Source: Pseudomonadota bacterium
Lineage (GTDB): Bacteria; Desulfobacterota; SM23-61
Direction: 5' to 3'
NCBI GenBank assembly: GCA_018819135.1
Contig: JAHJQK010000123.1
Span: 1 to 39,424, forward strand
DNA: 39,424 nucleotides
Part shown: piece after piece, positions 1-8,204 of the stretch
Layout: each line of letters begins with the position of its first letter
How positions within the stretch are numbered: the first letter of the stretch is position 1
Program-made: the position numbers and the translations under genes
The notes under the pieces: model-generated
Told to the model about the DNA's origin: nothing
Database searches by the model: none
What the model saw: only the letters and a program-made list of their open reading frames with translations

Positions 1-662
1 CCACTCTTAGATAACCTTCAGTTAAAACTTTTGAAAAAGGGGCTTGATCCAAGGATACCTTGGCTGAATAACCATAGGATTTGCTTCAGATTCATGTAAA
101 TTTAAGAGGAAAGAGTCCATCTAATTAGGACTGAAATATTGCTGATACAATCAAGTTAAATGACTAAAATGTCTAAAGTGAGCTAAAGTGCCTAAAGTTG
201 AAAAAAGGAATTTTCAATACAATTAAATTCATTTTTATTTTATAGGGTTGCCAACGCCCTGTTCGGAGAAGAAAGCCCAATCAAAATCCTCGGCAAAGAG
301 AAGGCGGAGAGCCCCTCTATTTCGACATTTTCGGACCTATCCCTCTAATAATTGTCGACAAGTCATGATTTTGGAACCCTCAACGCATAGAAAATCAATC
401 CCCAAGCGCTTTTTACCTTATATCATTAATAAGTTATTGATATTATTATTTTTTTATTGCTCCAAAAATAGGCAACTTGCACAAAAACAACTGATTTTCT
501 CTAATTACGTGGTTCATTACTCAACTTTTTCACAACTTTTCCACAGAATTTTGTGGAGGATTTTAGACCCTCTAAATTTTCATTGACGAAATCTTAAAAA
601 ATGAGTAGCGTAGCTCTGCAAACCAACAGGCAGAATAATTTGTAACAAGGAGATCGTCGATT
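1..662. other. Gene-poor, AT-rich leader region
   Basis: I see no convincing gene here. The stretch 150-200 carries three imperfect 10-bp units of the form NNctaaagtg, followed at about 203-229 by a module containing TTTTCAATACAATTAAATT that recurs twice elsewhere in the window. An AT-rich block at about 415-470 is followed by two sequences resembling DnaA boxes, TTTTTCACA (526-534) and TTTTCCACA (537-545). An open frame across 248-586 has no ribosome binding site and an unprotein-like composition. The last bases hold the AAGGAG ribosome binding site of the next gene. Confidence 0.5.
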
Positions 663-1658
663 ATGACAGACCAAGATTCGTATCAAGAACTTTCCAAGCT
701 GTTAGGGGCTCCTTCGTCTAAAATCCTCCCCTTGATCATAGAGAAGATCGCTGACGAGAAAGAAATCAAAATCCTCCTGGAGGCTTTCCCTGCGGCCACT
801 GTTCCGGAGTTGTCTAACAAGACTGGAATCGCCCCGGAAAAAGTGGAGGAGATGGTTAAAACCCTATTCCTTAAAGGACTCCTTTTCTTATCTAAAAAAG
901 AAGGAGATCCCCGTTACTACCGGGTCAAGACTGTCCCTCAATTTCATGACAGTTCCATCCTTTGGTCGGGAGCAACCCCGGAGTTCTACAACCTCTGGAA
1001 GGAATATACCGCCAAAGAATGGGCGGAGTTTGGAAGGGTCGTCGAAGCTTTTCTTCCTAAACCAGCTGTACGCATCGTCCCGGTGGGGGCGACCATTGAG
1101 TCCAAAGCAAAAGTGTTAGCCCTGGAGGATGTCCGGGAAATTGTCAATCAGGCCAGAACCCTGGCTGTGACCAGGTGCACCTGCCGGGTGGTGGATGGGA
1201 AATGTGGTAAACCTGTAGAGATTTGCATCCAGGTGAACCGGGCCGCCGATTATGCCCTCCAAAGAGGAACGGGTCGCGTGATCACCAAAGAGGAAGCCAT
1301 GGGCCTATTGCACCAGGCAGAAAAAGAAGGGTTGATCCATATCGTCGATAACCATCAAAAGGTCGATCATATTATCTGCAACTGCTGCCGGGATTGCTGC
1401 ATAAATTGGAAATTGCCCAATCCCCATAAATTTGTTGACCCTAGCCGTTTCCAGGCTTTGGTCAACGCTGACGATTGCCTTGGCTGCCAAGTATGCCTTG
1501 AGCGATGCTATTTTGATGCTATCGTCATCGAAGGAGAGGAACCGAAAGCCCGGATCAACCCGGAGAAATGCGTGGGTTGTGGAGTGTGTACCGTCACTTG
1601 CCCGACCGAAGCCATTACCATGAAGGAAGTTCGTCCCCCGGAGGTAATCCCTGTTTAG
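663..1658 (+). CDS. Winged-helix-like / 4Fe-4S dicluster ferredoxin protein
   Basis: This 331-residue protein probably handles electrons or senses redox state in the cytoplasm; its partner is unknown. Residues about 25-85 look like a winged-helix or MarR/ArsR-like fold. The middle (about 165-250) has a Cys-rich zone with CTC, CGK and CNCCRDCC motifs. The C-terminus (about 268-320) is a classic two-cluster ferredoxin with CLGCQVCLERC and CVGCGVCTVTC. No membrane segment or signal peptide is visible. The start is supported by AAGGAG about 9 bases upstream. This architecture is familiar from sulfate-reducing and syntrophic deltaproteobacteria, where it is annotated only as a 4Fe-4S binding protein. 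The neighbours do not clarify its role. Confidence 0.85.
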   Translation: MTDQDSYQELSKLLGAPSSKILPLIIEKIADEKEIKILLEAFPAATVPELSNKTGIAPEKVEEMVKTLFLKGLLFLSKKEGDPRYYRVKTVPQFHDSSILWSGATPEFYNLWKEYTAKEWAEFGRVVEAFLPKPAVRIVPVGATIESKAKVLALEDVREIVNQARTLAVTRCTCRVVDGKCGKPVEICIQVNRAADYALQRGTGRVITKEEAMGLLHQAEKEGLIHIVDNHQKVDHIICNCCRDCCINWKLPNPHKFVDPSRFQALVNADDCLGCQVCLERCYFDAIVIEGEEPKARINPEKCVGCGVCTVTCPTEAITMKEVRPPEVIPV

Positions 1659-1743
1659 TTCGGAGTGCGGAGTTCAGAGTTCGGAGTCAAAAAAACCACC
1701 TTCAAGGTATTTACTCCGAACTCCGAACTAATAACTCCGAACT
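1657..1743. repeat. Inverted repeat between convergent genes
   Basis: Two arms of about 31 bp (1657-1687 and 1713-1743), each built from repeats of AGTTCGGAGT or its complement, face each other across about 25 bp. The left arm begins inside the stop codon of the ferredoxin gene and the right arm ends just before the stop of the MaoC gene. The hairpin could end transcription from both sides, but its internally repetitive arms look like a dispersed intergenic repeat. Confidence 0.7.
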
Positions 1744-1746
1744 TTA

Positions 1747-2583
1747 TTACCTGGACTCTATCACTCCGTTCCGCAAAACGGCTTCTCCTTTGGCGTTATA
1801 CACCTCCAGCAGAAAAAGATCGGGGGGCGCCTGCCACACCTTGGTCTGAAGTGATTCCCCCGGAATTACCGGGCTGCTGAAGCGGGCCGAGTAAGATTTA
1901 ATCTTTCCCGAATCTCCCTGCAAGACTTCCTGGACAAACCGGCGGCAGGTAACTCCATAAGTACAAAGCCCATGCAAAATGGGCTCTTTGAAGCCAACAG
2001 CCTTAGCGATGGCTGGGTCGATATGCAATGGGTTCCGGTCGCCGGACATGCGATAGAGCGCAGCTTGATTTACGTCGGTTTGGGCTTCAAACCCAAAGTC
2101 CGGAGCTTTCGCCGGAATGGCTGGAATCTCCTTTTTGGGCTGGGCCGTTCCCCCAAAACCACCAGCCCCCCGGACAAAGGCGGTCATCCAGTTGGTGCAA
2201 AGGGGATTACCGCTCTTGTCTTTTGTTTCAAAGCGCATCACGATGGCCGCCCCCGATCCTTTATCGTATATCCCCTCGATCACGGCCGTGGTCGAAACCG
2301 TGGCGCTGCGGGGAAGAGGGTTGTGCACCTCTAAAGCTTGTTCCCCGTGAACGACCATGGCGAAATTCGCCTTGGTGGATAAAAAAGCCTCGGCTCCGGC
2401 ATTAGAGGGAAGGCATACTCCATAAGTGGGGAAGGCTTTAAACTCTTTTGATCCTTCATACACATATTCCAATTCGTCTTTGGTAAACCCAATCCCGAGG
2501 GCATAAATAATCAGGTCCCTCTCAGTATAAGAGAATTCGTAAGGTCCCCAGACTTTACCGACGGTCTCCAAATTCAGCGCCAT
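1747..2583 (-). CDS. MaoC-family enoyl-CoA hydratase 2-like protein
   Basis: This 278-residue protein should hydrate trans-2-enoyl-CoA to (R)-3-hydroxyacyl-CoA, as peroxisomal hydratase 2 does. It has the two-hotdog layout of that family: an N-terminal half (about 1-140) without catalytic residues and a C-terminal half with the hydratase 2 motif YRMSGDRNPLHIDP near residue 180, containing the catalytic Asp and His. The length fits the double-hotdog form. The start has an AAAGGAGG ribosome binding site a few bases upstream. It stands alone, convergent with the ferredoxin gene, so the pathway (fatty acid or steroid-like acyl-CoA breakdown) cannot be told from context. Confidence in the family is high, in the exact substrate low. 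Confidence 0.88.
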   Translation of the reverse strand: MALNLETVGKVWGPYEFSYTERDLIIYALGIGFTKDELEYVYEGSKEFKAFPTYGVCLPSNAGAEAFLSTKANFAMVVHGEQALEVHNPLPRSATVSTTAVIEGIYDKGSGAAIVMRFETKDKSGNPLCTNWMTAFVRGAGGFGGTAQPKKEIPAIPAKAPDFGFEAQTDVNQAALYRMSGDRNPLHIDPAIAKAVGFKEPILHGLCTYGVTCRRFVQEVLQGDSGKIKSYSARFSSPVIPGESLQTKVWQAPPDLFLLEVYNAKGEAVLRNGVIESR

Positions 2584-2778
2584 AAAGACCTCCTTTCGCC
2601 AGAGTGAATAGAAATGCCTAAGGTTTCCCAGTGCCTAAATTCCGATCCCTCCTTCCCTATCACACTTTTTTCCCATATGCAAGCTACCCGCTGCCTTCCT
2701 GACGCTATATGGTCTTGACTCCTGTTTCACCCATAGATACAAGGAGCGTATTACACAAACTCTATCGATGGCGGTTTC

Positions 2779-2985
2779 ATGGGAACCGTCACCATTTCTC
2801 CTAAGTTTCAAGTCGTGATTCCGAAAGAGATCCGGGAAAAACTCAGCCTTTCCCCCGGCCAAAAGATTCAGGCGATCATCTACGGGGATAGGATCGAACT
2901 CATCCCCCTGCGCCCGGTGAAACGCATGCGTGGCTTTCTCAAGGGAACTGACACGAAGGTTGATCGGCAAGGCGACCGGATATGA
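2779..2985 (+). CDS. vapB: VapB-type antitoxin, AbrB/SpoVT fold
   Basis: This 68-residue protein should bind DNA as a swapped-hairpin dimer and neutralise a PIN ribonuclease. Residues 1-45 fit the AbrB/MazE/SpoVT family: TISPKFQVVIPKEIREKL followed by a GQKIQAI turn and a short beta hairpin. The basic C-terminus would contact the toxin. Its stop overlaps the start of the toxin gene in an ATGA, the usual arrangement. The ribosome binding site is weak. The downstream toxin is cut short, so the antitoxin may be a survivor of a broken pair. Confidence 0.8.
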   Translation: MGTVTISPKFQVVIPKEIREKLSLSPGQKIQAIIYGDRIELIPLRPVKRMRGFLKGTDTKVDRQGDRI

Positions 2986-3230
2986 ATGTTGTAGACTCCA
3001 GCGCGTGGCTCGAATACTTCGCGAATGGACCGAATGCTGACTTCTTCGCTCCAGCCATCGAAAAAACCGCTGACCTCATCGTTCCTTCCCTCACCTTGTA
3101 TGAGGTTTTTAAGCGTATCGCGCAGCAACGGGATGAAAACCTCGCCTTGCAGGCCGTGGCGGTCATGCAACAGGGCCGCGTCGCAATCACAGGGTCAGGT
3201 CTATTTAGTTTGCATATCTTGTTAAAATAA
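2982..3230 (+). pseudogene. vapC: Truncated VapC-type PIN-domain toxin
   Basis: The frame begins like a PIN ribonuclease: VVDSSAWLEYFANG holds the first acidic residue, and LYEVFKRI holds the conserved Glu. VapC toxins are normally about 130 residues, but this one is 82. PIN-like sequence runs to about residue 70 and then gives way to an unrelated tail. The central and C-terminal acidic residues of the active site are missing, so it should be inactive. The break coincides with an AGGGTCAGGTC sequence resembling repeat sequence seen near 28613, which suggests loss through repeat insertion or recombination. That cause is inference. Confidence 0.75.
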
Positions 3231-3391
3231 CTTTCCGGGTCGATTTGGGTTCTTTCTATTGATAAAAAAATAGACTCCACAATAGGGAGTGTCCGCCGCG
3301 AGGTGAAATCCGGAAGAAGCCGTATTATCTTTTTATGAAACAGAACACAGAGAGGATATTTAATCCCTCCACCATTTCGTAATGCCTTCGG

Positions 3392-3613
3392 TTATTGGTT
3401 AGCAGAGAAAAGGCGATCGGCGTAAATATTTTCAATCAACTTGTCGGCGTCAATCGTCCCCTTCCATCTCCCCGCTGATCTCGCAAAGGAATCCCCATTG
3501 GCTTTGAAGGGAACTTCCATGATGGTTACGGAGATTTCTTTTCCTTCGGTGATATCAAGCTTTTCCAAGGGTTCGATTTTCCCCTTTGAGAATCTGGCTT
3601 TGATGGTCTTCAT
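3392..3613 (-). CDS. AF2212-like (DUF104) antitoxin, orphan
   Basis: The sequence KTIKARFSKGKIEPLEKLDI, followed by EGKEISVTI, is typical of the small AF2212/DUF104 antitoxins usually paired with a PIN toxin. I place the start at 3613, giving about 73 residues, because an AAGGGG ribosome binding site then lies six bases upstream. The ATG six bases earlier leaves no spacing, and the longer frame to 3697 adds a non-homologous leader. The C-terminal IYADRLFSANQ fits the family. Immediately downstream, where the toxin should begin, there is no PIN start, so this is an orphan antitoxin or a remnant of a module. Confidence 0.72.
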   Translation of the reverse strand: MKTIKARFSKGKIEPLEKLDITEGKEISVTIMEVPFKANGDSFARSAGRWKGTIDADKLIENIYADRLFSANQ

Positions 3614-3939
3614 CTTCATCCCCTTTCGGCTTTTTGGTTGGAATTTTCTCTTTGGGTAATCTTTGATATTTCTTTCAGCTCTATTGTAGGAAAGCAAAAC
3701 AGCAATGTCAACGTATCTAATGCGTATTCCGACCCATTCCGGCCACCCCCTCGGAGCGGAGCGACGCTGGAGTTAAAAGATTTTCTTCCGAACGATCAGG
3801 CTGAGTCAAGCTTTAATTTCTTTCTCATGGAATCTCCTTTTAAGTTGATCCAGTAATTTTCGTTGTTGACTAAATTGGCTTATAAGTTTATTCCATTTTA
3901 ATAGATTTAAAGGCGGAAGAATTTCAAAAATGGAAACTG

Positions 3940-4099
3940 TTTAGCCACAGAGGGCACAGAGAGCACAGAGACATACATGCTGAAAATGAAAAACCAAAAA
4001 ACCATCGGAACTCGAATCCGGATTCTCCATGCCTTAGCTCTCGCCCAATATTAGTTTTAGTCTTAAAACCTCTGCGGCCTCTGGGTTCTCTGTGGTAAA
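3940..4099. repeat. 160-bp element with CACAGAG terminal inverted repeats
   Basis: The left arm (3940-3970) reads TTTAGCCACAGAGG and continues with repeated CACAGAG units. The right arm (4069-4099) is a degenerate inverted copy ending in TCTGTGGTAAA. A larger, cleaner relative lies at 19355-19618. The interior shows no gene. The rest of 3700-4192 holds nothing I can identify as a gene. Confidence 0.7.
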
Positions 4100-4192
4100 T
4101 GCGTTTTAATTTTCGTCTTTTTGAGACTATTCGCATTTCTTGGCCAAACTGTTACCAAAAATGACAAATTAACAGGATACAGATTTGAGGAG

Positions 4193-5203
4193 TCAAGGAT
4201 TTGATTCTGGAATCCTGGACCCCTTAAACCCTTTTAGGGCCTTTTTCATCCTGTACCGATTCGTTATCGGCAGCCGGCGATCTTTGCCAAACGCCCGGGG
4301 AGTAATTTTGACCCCCGGAGGAAACTGTCTTCTTTTGTATTCATTGAGGTCCACCCTGCGGATTACTTCTTCGACCATCTGCTGCTTAAATCCCCGGGCT
4401 TGAATCATCTCCAAGTTCTGATCCTCCTCCACGTAGGCCCGAAGGATCGGGTCGAGGACGTCGTAAGGAGGAAGGGAATCCGTATCTTTCTGGTTGGGTC
4501 GAAGTTCAGCTGAAGGAGGCTTTATCATCACTCGCTCCGGAATGATGCGGGTGGCTCCTAAGGAATTGCGGAAGGAGGCTAATTGATAAACCAGAGTCTT
4601 GGGAACATCTTTAATAACGGCGAATCCGCCGGCCATATCACCGTAGAGGGTGCAATAGCCCACTCCCATCTCGCTCTTGTTTCCCGTGTTTAAAACCAGC
4701 CAGCCAAATTTGTTAGACAGGGCCATTAACAAATTCCCCGGGATACGCGCCTGAAGATTTTCTTCCGTGACATCGGGTTTTTTCCCGGCCAATGAATTTC
4801 TTAAAGTCTGCAGGTAAGATTTGAAGACATCATCGATCGGGATGACCCGCAATGCAATTCCCAGATTTTCAGCCAGAGCCCTGGCATCTTCCAGGCTCTC
4901 GGGAGAAGAATACACCGAAGGCATGGCGACTCCTACTACGCTCTCCTTGCCCAAGGCATCCACGGCGATCGTCGCCGTCAGCGCCGAGTCAATTCCCCCG
5001 CTTAAACCGAGAATCACCTTCTGAAAGCCGTTTTTCCGGACATAATCGCCCGTCCCCAGAATCAAGGCCTGGTAAATTTCTTCCAAAGGACGTAAGGCCT
5101 CCTGGATCCTCACGGGGAACGGCTTAGGAGGCCGCTTCTTGCCCGGAGGGGGAAGGATCAGGCGCTGCAGTTTCCCTTCGGCCAGCCGCAGCTTCCTTTT
5201 CAT
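4193..5203 (-). CDS. nadE: NAD+ synthase, synthetase domain only
   Basis: NadE makes NAD+ from nicotinic acid adenine dinucleotide, ATP and an amide nitrogen donor. The P-loop [11 protein letters not shown] (about residue 65) binds ATP, and [21 protein letters not shown] is cut here to its core [18 protein letters not shown], a family signature. The C-terminal [18 protein letters not shown] matches the glutamine-dependent, two-domain form, yet the roughly 250-residue nitrilase-like glutaminase domain is absent. Only a linker-like stretch (about 1-45) precedes the synthetase, and the response-regulator gene ends 39 bases upstream. I chose ATG 5203, giving 336 residues, because AAGGAG sits nine bases before it; a TTG at 5221 overlaps that site. 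It may use free ammonia or a separate glutaminase subunit. Its place beside an ammonium-sensor kinase is suggestive. Confidence 0.88.
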   Translation of the reverse strand: MKRKLRLAEGKLQRLILPPPGKKRPPKPFPVRIQEALRPLEEIYQALILGTGDYVRKNGFQKVILGLSGGIDSALTATIAVDALGKESVVGVAMPSVYSSPESLEDARALAENLGIALRVIPIDDVFKSYLQTLRNSLAGKKPDVTEENLQARIPGNLLMALSNKFGWLVLNTGNKSEMGVGYCTLYGDMAGGFAVIKDVPKTLVYQLASFRNSLGATRIIPERVMIKPPSAELRPNQKDTDSLPPYDVLDPILRAYVEEDQNLEMIQARGFKQQMVEEVIRRVDLNEYKRRQFPPGVKITPRAFGKDRRLPITNRYRMKKALKGFKGSRIPESNP

Positions 5204-5242
5204 CCTTTGTTTCTCCTTCAAACATCCATCCCATCAAACAGT

Positions 5243-6688
5243 TCACCCTTCTCCCTCGACGATCGCAATATCTTTGCGGATCTTATACCGTTCAATCTTC
5301 GAACGCAGGGTATTCCGGCTCATTCCCAAGAGAATCGCTGCCTGAACCTGATTCCCCTTCGTTTCTTGTAAAGCTCTCTTGATAAGGATTTTTTCTACTG
5401 CCGACATCAGGTCAGATTCCGGCCTCCCCTTAGCATGTTCCGCCAGTTCTTTGAAAACCGGCTCCATCAACATCTCCAACCTTTTCTCAAAATCGATCTG
5501 TTCTTGGGCCCCGATTTCGGGTTCTACTTCTTCCAGAATGAAACCCTCAAGGAGCAAGGTGTGCCCCTTGGCGATGACCAAAGCCCTTTTTACGGCGTTC
5601 TCCAGTTCCCTAACATTTCCCGGCCAGCGATAGCGCATCAATTTTTCCAGGGCGCGCGGGGCGATGTCTTTAATGTTCCGGTTGATCTCCGGCGCGAAAA
5701 TCTGCAAAAAATATCGCACCAATTCCGGGATGTCTTCTCGCCGCTCCCGCAGGGGAGGAAGATGGAGGGTAACTACTTTCAATCGATAGTAAAGATCCTG
5801 GCGGAATGTTCCTTCGCGGATGGCCTTTTCCAAATCCTTATTGGTGGCCACGATCATCCGCACATCGGCAGTAATGCGCTCGTTTCCTCCCAACCGTTCA
5901 AATTGCCGGTCCTGGAGCACGCGAAGAATTTTGGCCTGGGTTGCCGGGGTCATGTCGCCTATCTCATCAAGGAAGAGAGTACCTCCGTTGCATTGTTCAA
6001 ATTTGCCGATGCGCCTGGTCAAGGCCCCGGTGAAAGCACCTTTTTCATGGCCGAAAAGCTCACTTTCCAGGAGGGTTTCCGGAATGGCTGCACAGTTCAC
6101 GGGTAAAAACGGCTTTCCCGCCCGGCTACTATGATGATAGACGGCTCGGGCCACTAATTCTTTCCCCGTTCCGCTTTCACCCCGCAGGAGCACCGTCACC
6201 CCTGTGGGGGCAACTTGGCCGATCATCTTGTAAATCTGCTGCATGGCAGGAGAAGACCCGACAATCGCCTCCCCCCCGACTCCGGACTCGGGACGATCCG
6301 GATAAGAAACCATCTTTTTCATCATCCGGGATACATCCAAAGCCCGCTCTACCATAGCCCTCATCTGGGGTATATCAAAAGGTTTGAGGATGTAGTCAAA
6401 AGCTCCGAACTTCATGGCCTCAATGGCCGTTTCCGTCGTACCAAAGGCGGTCATCAGGATGATCAACGCTTTGGGGTCTTGTTCTTTGATCTGCCGCAGA
6501 ACATCCAATCCACTCTGCCCAGGCATTTTGATGTCCATAATCACCAAGTCCGGATTCTCCGCGAAAAAAAGGTCCAGAGCTTCGGTTCCGTTCTTGGCGG
6601 AAGAAACCAGAAGACCCTGCCCTTCCAGCATCCGGTTTATCGAATACCGCATGCCGGGATCGTCATCCACAATCAGAATTTTTTCCAA
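5243..6688 (-). CDS. NtrC-family sigma-54 response regulator
   Basis: This protein should activate sigma-54 promoters when phosphorylated. From a TTG start at 6688, an N-terminal receiver holds acidic residues 8-10, the phosphoacceptor Asp52 in VIMDIKMPG and Lys in YILKPF. The central AAA+ domain has Walker A GESGTGKE (near 170), the sigma-54 contact loop GAFTGA and Walker B TLFLDEIGD. The C-terminus is a Fis-type helix-turn-helix (QAAILLGMSRNTLRSKIERY). The TTG start follows GGGAGG; a GTG at 6715 would add nine residues. It lies directly after the Amt-histidine kinase gene, so that kinase is the likely partner. The adjoining nadE may be co-transcribed. The targets are unknown. Confidence 0.93.
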   Translation of the reverse strand: MEKILIVDDDPGMRYSINRMLEGQGLLVSSAKNGTEALDLFFAENPDLVIMDIKMPGQSGLDVLRQIKEQDPKALIILMTAFGTTETAIEAMKFGAFDYILKPFDIPQMRAMVERALDVSRMMKKMVSYPDRPESGVGGEAIVGSSPAMQQIYKMIGQVAPTGVTVLLRGESGTGKELVARAVYHHSSRAGKPFLPVNCAAIPETLLESELFGHEKGAFTGALTRRIGKFEQCNGGTLFLDEIGDMTPATQAKILRVLQDRQFERLGGNERITADVRMIVATNKDLEKAIREGTFRQDLYYRLKVVTLHLPPLRERREDIPELVRYFLQIFAPEINRNIKDIAPRALEKLMRYRWPGNVRELENAVKRALVIAKGHTLLLEGFILEEVEPEIGAQEQIDFEKRLEMLMEPVFKELAEHAKGRPESDLMSAVEKILIKRALQETKGNQVQAAILLGMSRNTLRSKIERYKIRKDIAIVEGEG

Positions 6689-6728
6689 GAAACCTCCCCA
6701 TTCATAACACCCCACACCCTACACCCTT

Positions 6729-8204
6729 TTATTTTAATGGTAGGGTTATATAAAATGTAGTGCCTTTTCCGAGGGTACTTTCCAGCCTGATTTTACCCCT
6801 GTGTTCTTCGATGATCCGCTGGGCGATCGGTAACCCTAACCCGATGCCTTCTTCCTTGGTGGAGAAAAATGGCTCAAAAATCCTGCTTTGGATCTCTTCG
6901 GCAATTCCTTCCCCCGAATCCTTAAAGGTTATGATAACGATTGGGCTCCCGCGAGTTCCCCCTGAATGACTTTGCACCGCAGTGGCAACTTTCAATTTCC
7001 CTCCCTGGGGCATGGCCTGGATAGCGTTGAGCAAAAGGTTTAAGAAGACCTGCTTCATCTGCTCCCCATCCATTGGCACCGGGGGCAATGCGGGGTCATC
7101 TTCCCTCTTCAGCAAAACTCCCTGTGCTTCCATCTCGTAAACCACCAGGGCAATGGTTTCTTCCAGCACCTTGCGCACATCCCTCAGCTCCAGAGAAGGG
7201 GGCCGAGGCCGAGCGAAATCTAAAAACTGTTTTATAATTTTATTCACCCGTTCAATTTCGGTCTCGATCACGGCTAAATCTTTTTCCCGCGAGGCGGTTG
7301 TAGCCATTTCATCCACCAGGGAATGGATTAAAATTTTGATGCTGGTCAAGGGGTTGCGAATCTCGTGGGCAATCCCGGCCGAAAGCTTACCCAAGGCCGC
7401 CAGCTTCTCGGATTGAAAGAGCTGTCTTTGGGTATCCTCCAACTCGGCCGTGGCTCTTTTTACCCCTTCCTCCAGCTGGTTGCTGAAGGCTCTCAGCTCT
7501 TCATACATCAAAGCATTTTCTAAAGCCAGCGCCGCTTGGTTGGCAAAAATCATCAGCGACTGGAGTTTCTTTTCCGTGATAACGGTCTCGCTCATTAGAT
7601 TATCGGCGGCGATTCCTCCTAAGACTTTATCCCGGGAAAGCAAGGGTACAACCGCAAAGGATTTCACATCCAAAAAATTGATCACCCCCCTATTCACCCG
7701 GGGGTCCCGGCCGGCATCCTCCACAATGAAAGGCCGGCGTTCTTTAATTGCCCGGGAGACCATGTTGTCTTCCGGGTCATAAGGTAAGCTGATGTCTTGA
7801 ATCTTATCCCTTTCCACTCCGACCGCAACTTTGCAGACCAGTTGATTTTTCTCTTCATCCAATAGATAAAGGCGGGCCCGGTCAAACCCAATTCCTCGGG
7901 CGACTCCCTTCAAAATCAATTCCAGGATCTCATCTAAGTTCAGGGTGTGCATGGATTGGCCGATATCATGGAGCAGCGAGAGCTCGCGCACCCTATCCAG
8001 TTCCTCGATAATCTCTTCTTGCTTTTTCTGGAATTCGTCGAATATCGGGTAAGAGGTCATGGAATGCTCTCCAAAATCCAACCCTTTGACTTCTTCTTCG
8101 GGTGAGACGCGCAGCCCCACGGTGGCGTCCAGGAGTTTGAAGAATCCAAAGGAAAGAGGAAAGGCCCAGAGGAAAACAGTAATCACTGCCAGCGCCTGAA
8201 CCAC
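6729..8204 (-). CDS. GAF-histidine kinase, C-terminal part of an Amt-kinase fusion (frameshifted)
   Basis: The first 50 or so residues are not kinase sequence. VITVFLWAF, a hydrophobic helix, then LLDATVGLRVSPEEEVKGLD and FGEHS form the last transmembrane helix and cytoplasmic tail of an Amt ammonium channel, in a different frame from the rest of that channel. After it come a short coiled coil (about 55-80), a GAF domain (about 80-235), a second coiled coil, a HisKA domain with AHEIRNPLTS (phosphoacceptor His near 280), and an HATPase domain with an N box (NLLLNAIQAM), DSGEGI and GIGLGL. The likely product of the intact gene is one Amt-GAF-kinase sensor of about 890 residues that signals to the adjoining NtrC-type regulator. 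The annotated start here is only the first possible start after the shift. Confidence 0.9.
   Translation of the reverse strand: MVQALAVITVFLWAFPLSFGFFKLLDATVGLRVSPEEEVKGLDFGEHSMTSYPIFDEFQKKQEEIIEELDRVRELSLLHDIGQSMHTLNLDEILELILKGVARGIGFDRARLYLLDEEKNQLVCKVAVGVERDKIQDISLPYDPEDNMVSRAIKERRPFIVEDAGRDPRVNRGVINFLDVKSFAVVPLLSRDKVLGGIAADNLMSETVITEKKLQSLMIFANQAALALENALMYEELRAFSNQLEEGVKRATAELEDTQRQLFQSEKLAALGKLSAGIAHEIRNPLTSIKILIHSLVDEMATTASREKDLAVIETEIERVNKIIKQFLDFARPRPPSLELRDVRKVLEETIALVVYEMEAQGVLLKREDDPALPPVPMDGEQMKQVFLNLLLNAIQAMPQGGKLKVATAVQSHSGGTRGSPIVIITFKDSGEGIAEEIQSRIFEPFFSTKEEGIGLGLPIAQRIIEEHRGKIRLESTLGKGTTFYITLPLK

Noticed and set aside
248-586. 112-codon open frame in the first gap
   Set aside because: No ribosome binding site, strongly basic then hydrophobic unnatural composition, and it crosses the AT-rich block.
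3924-4136. Open frame within the CACAGAG element
   Set aside because: It is simply the translation of the repeat arms, a known source of false genes.
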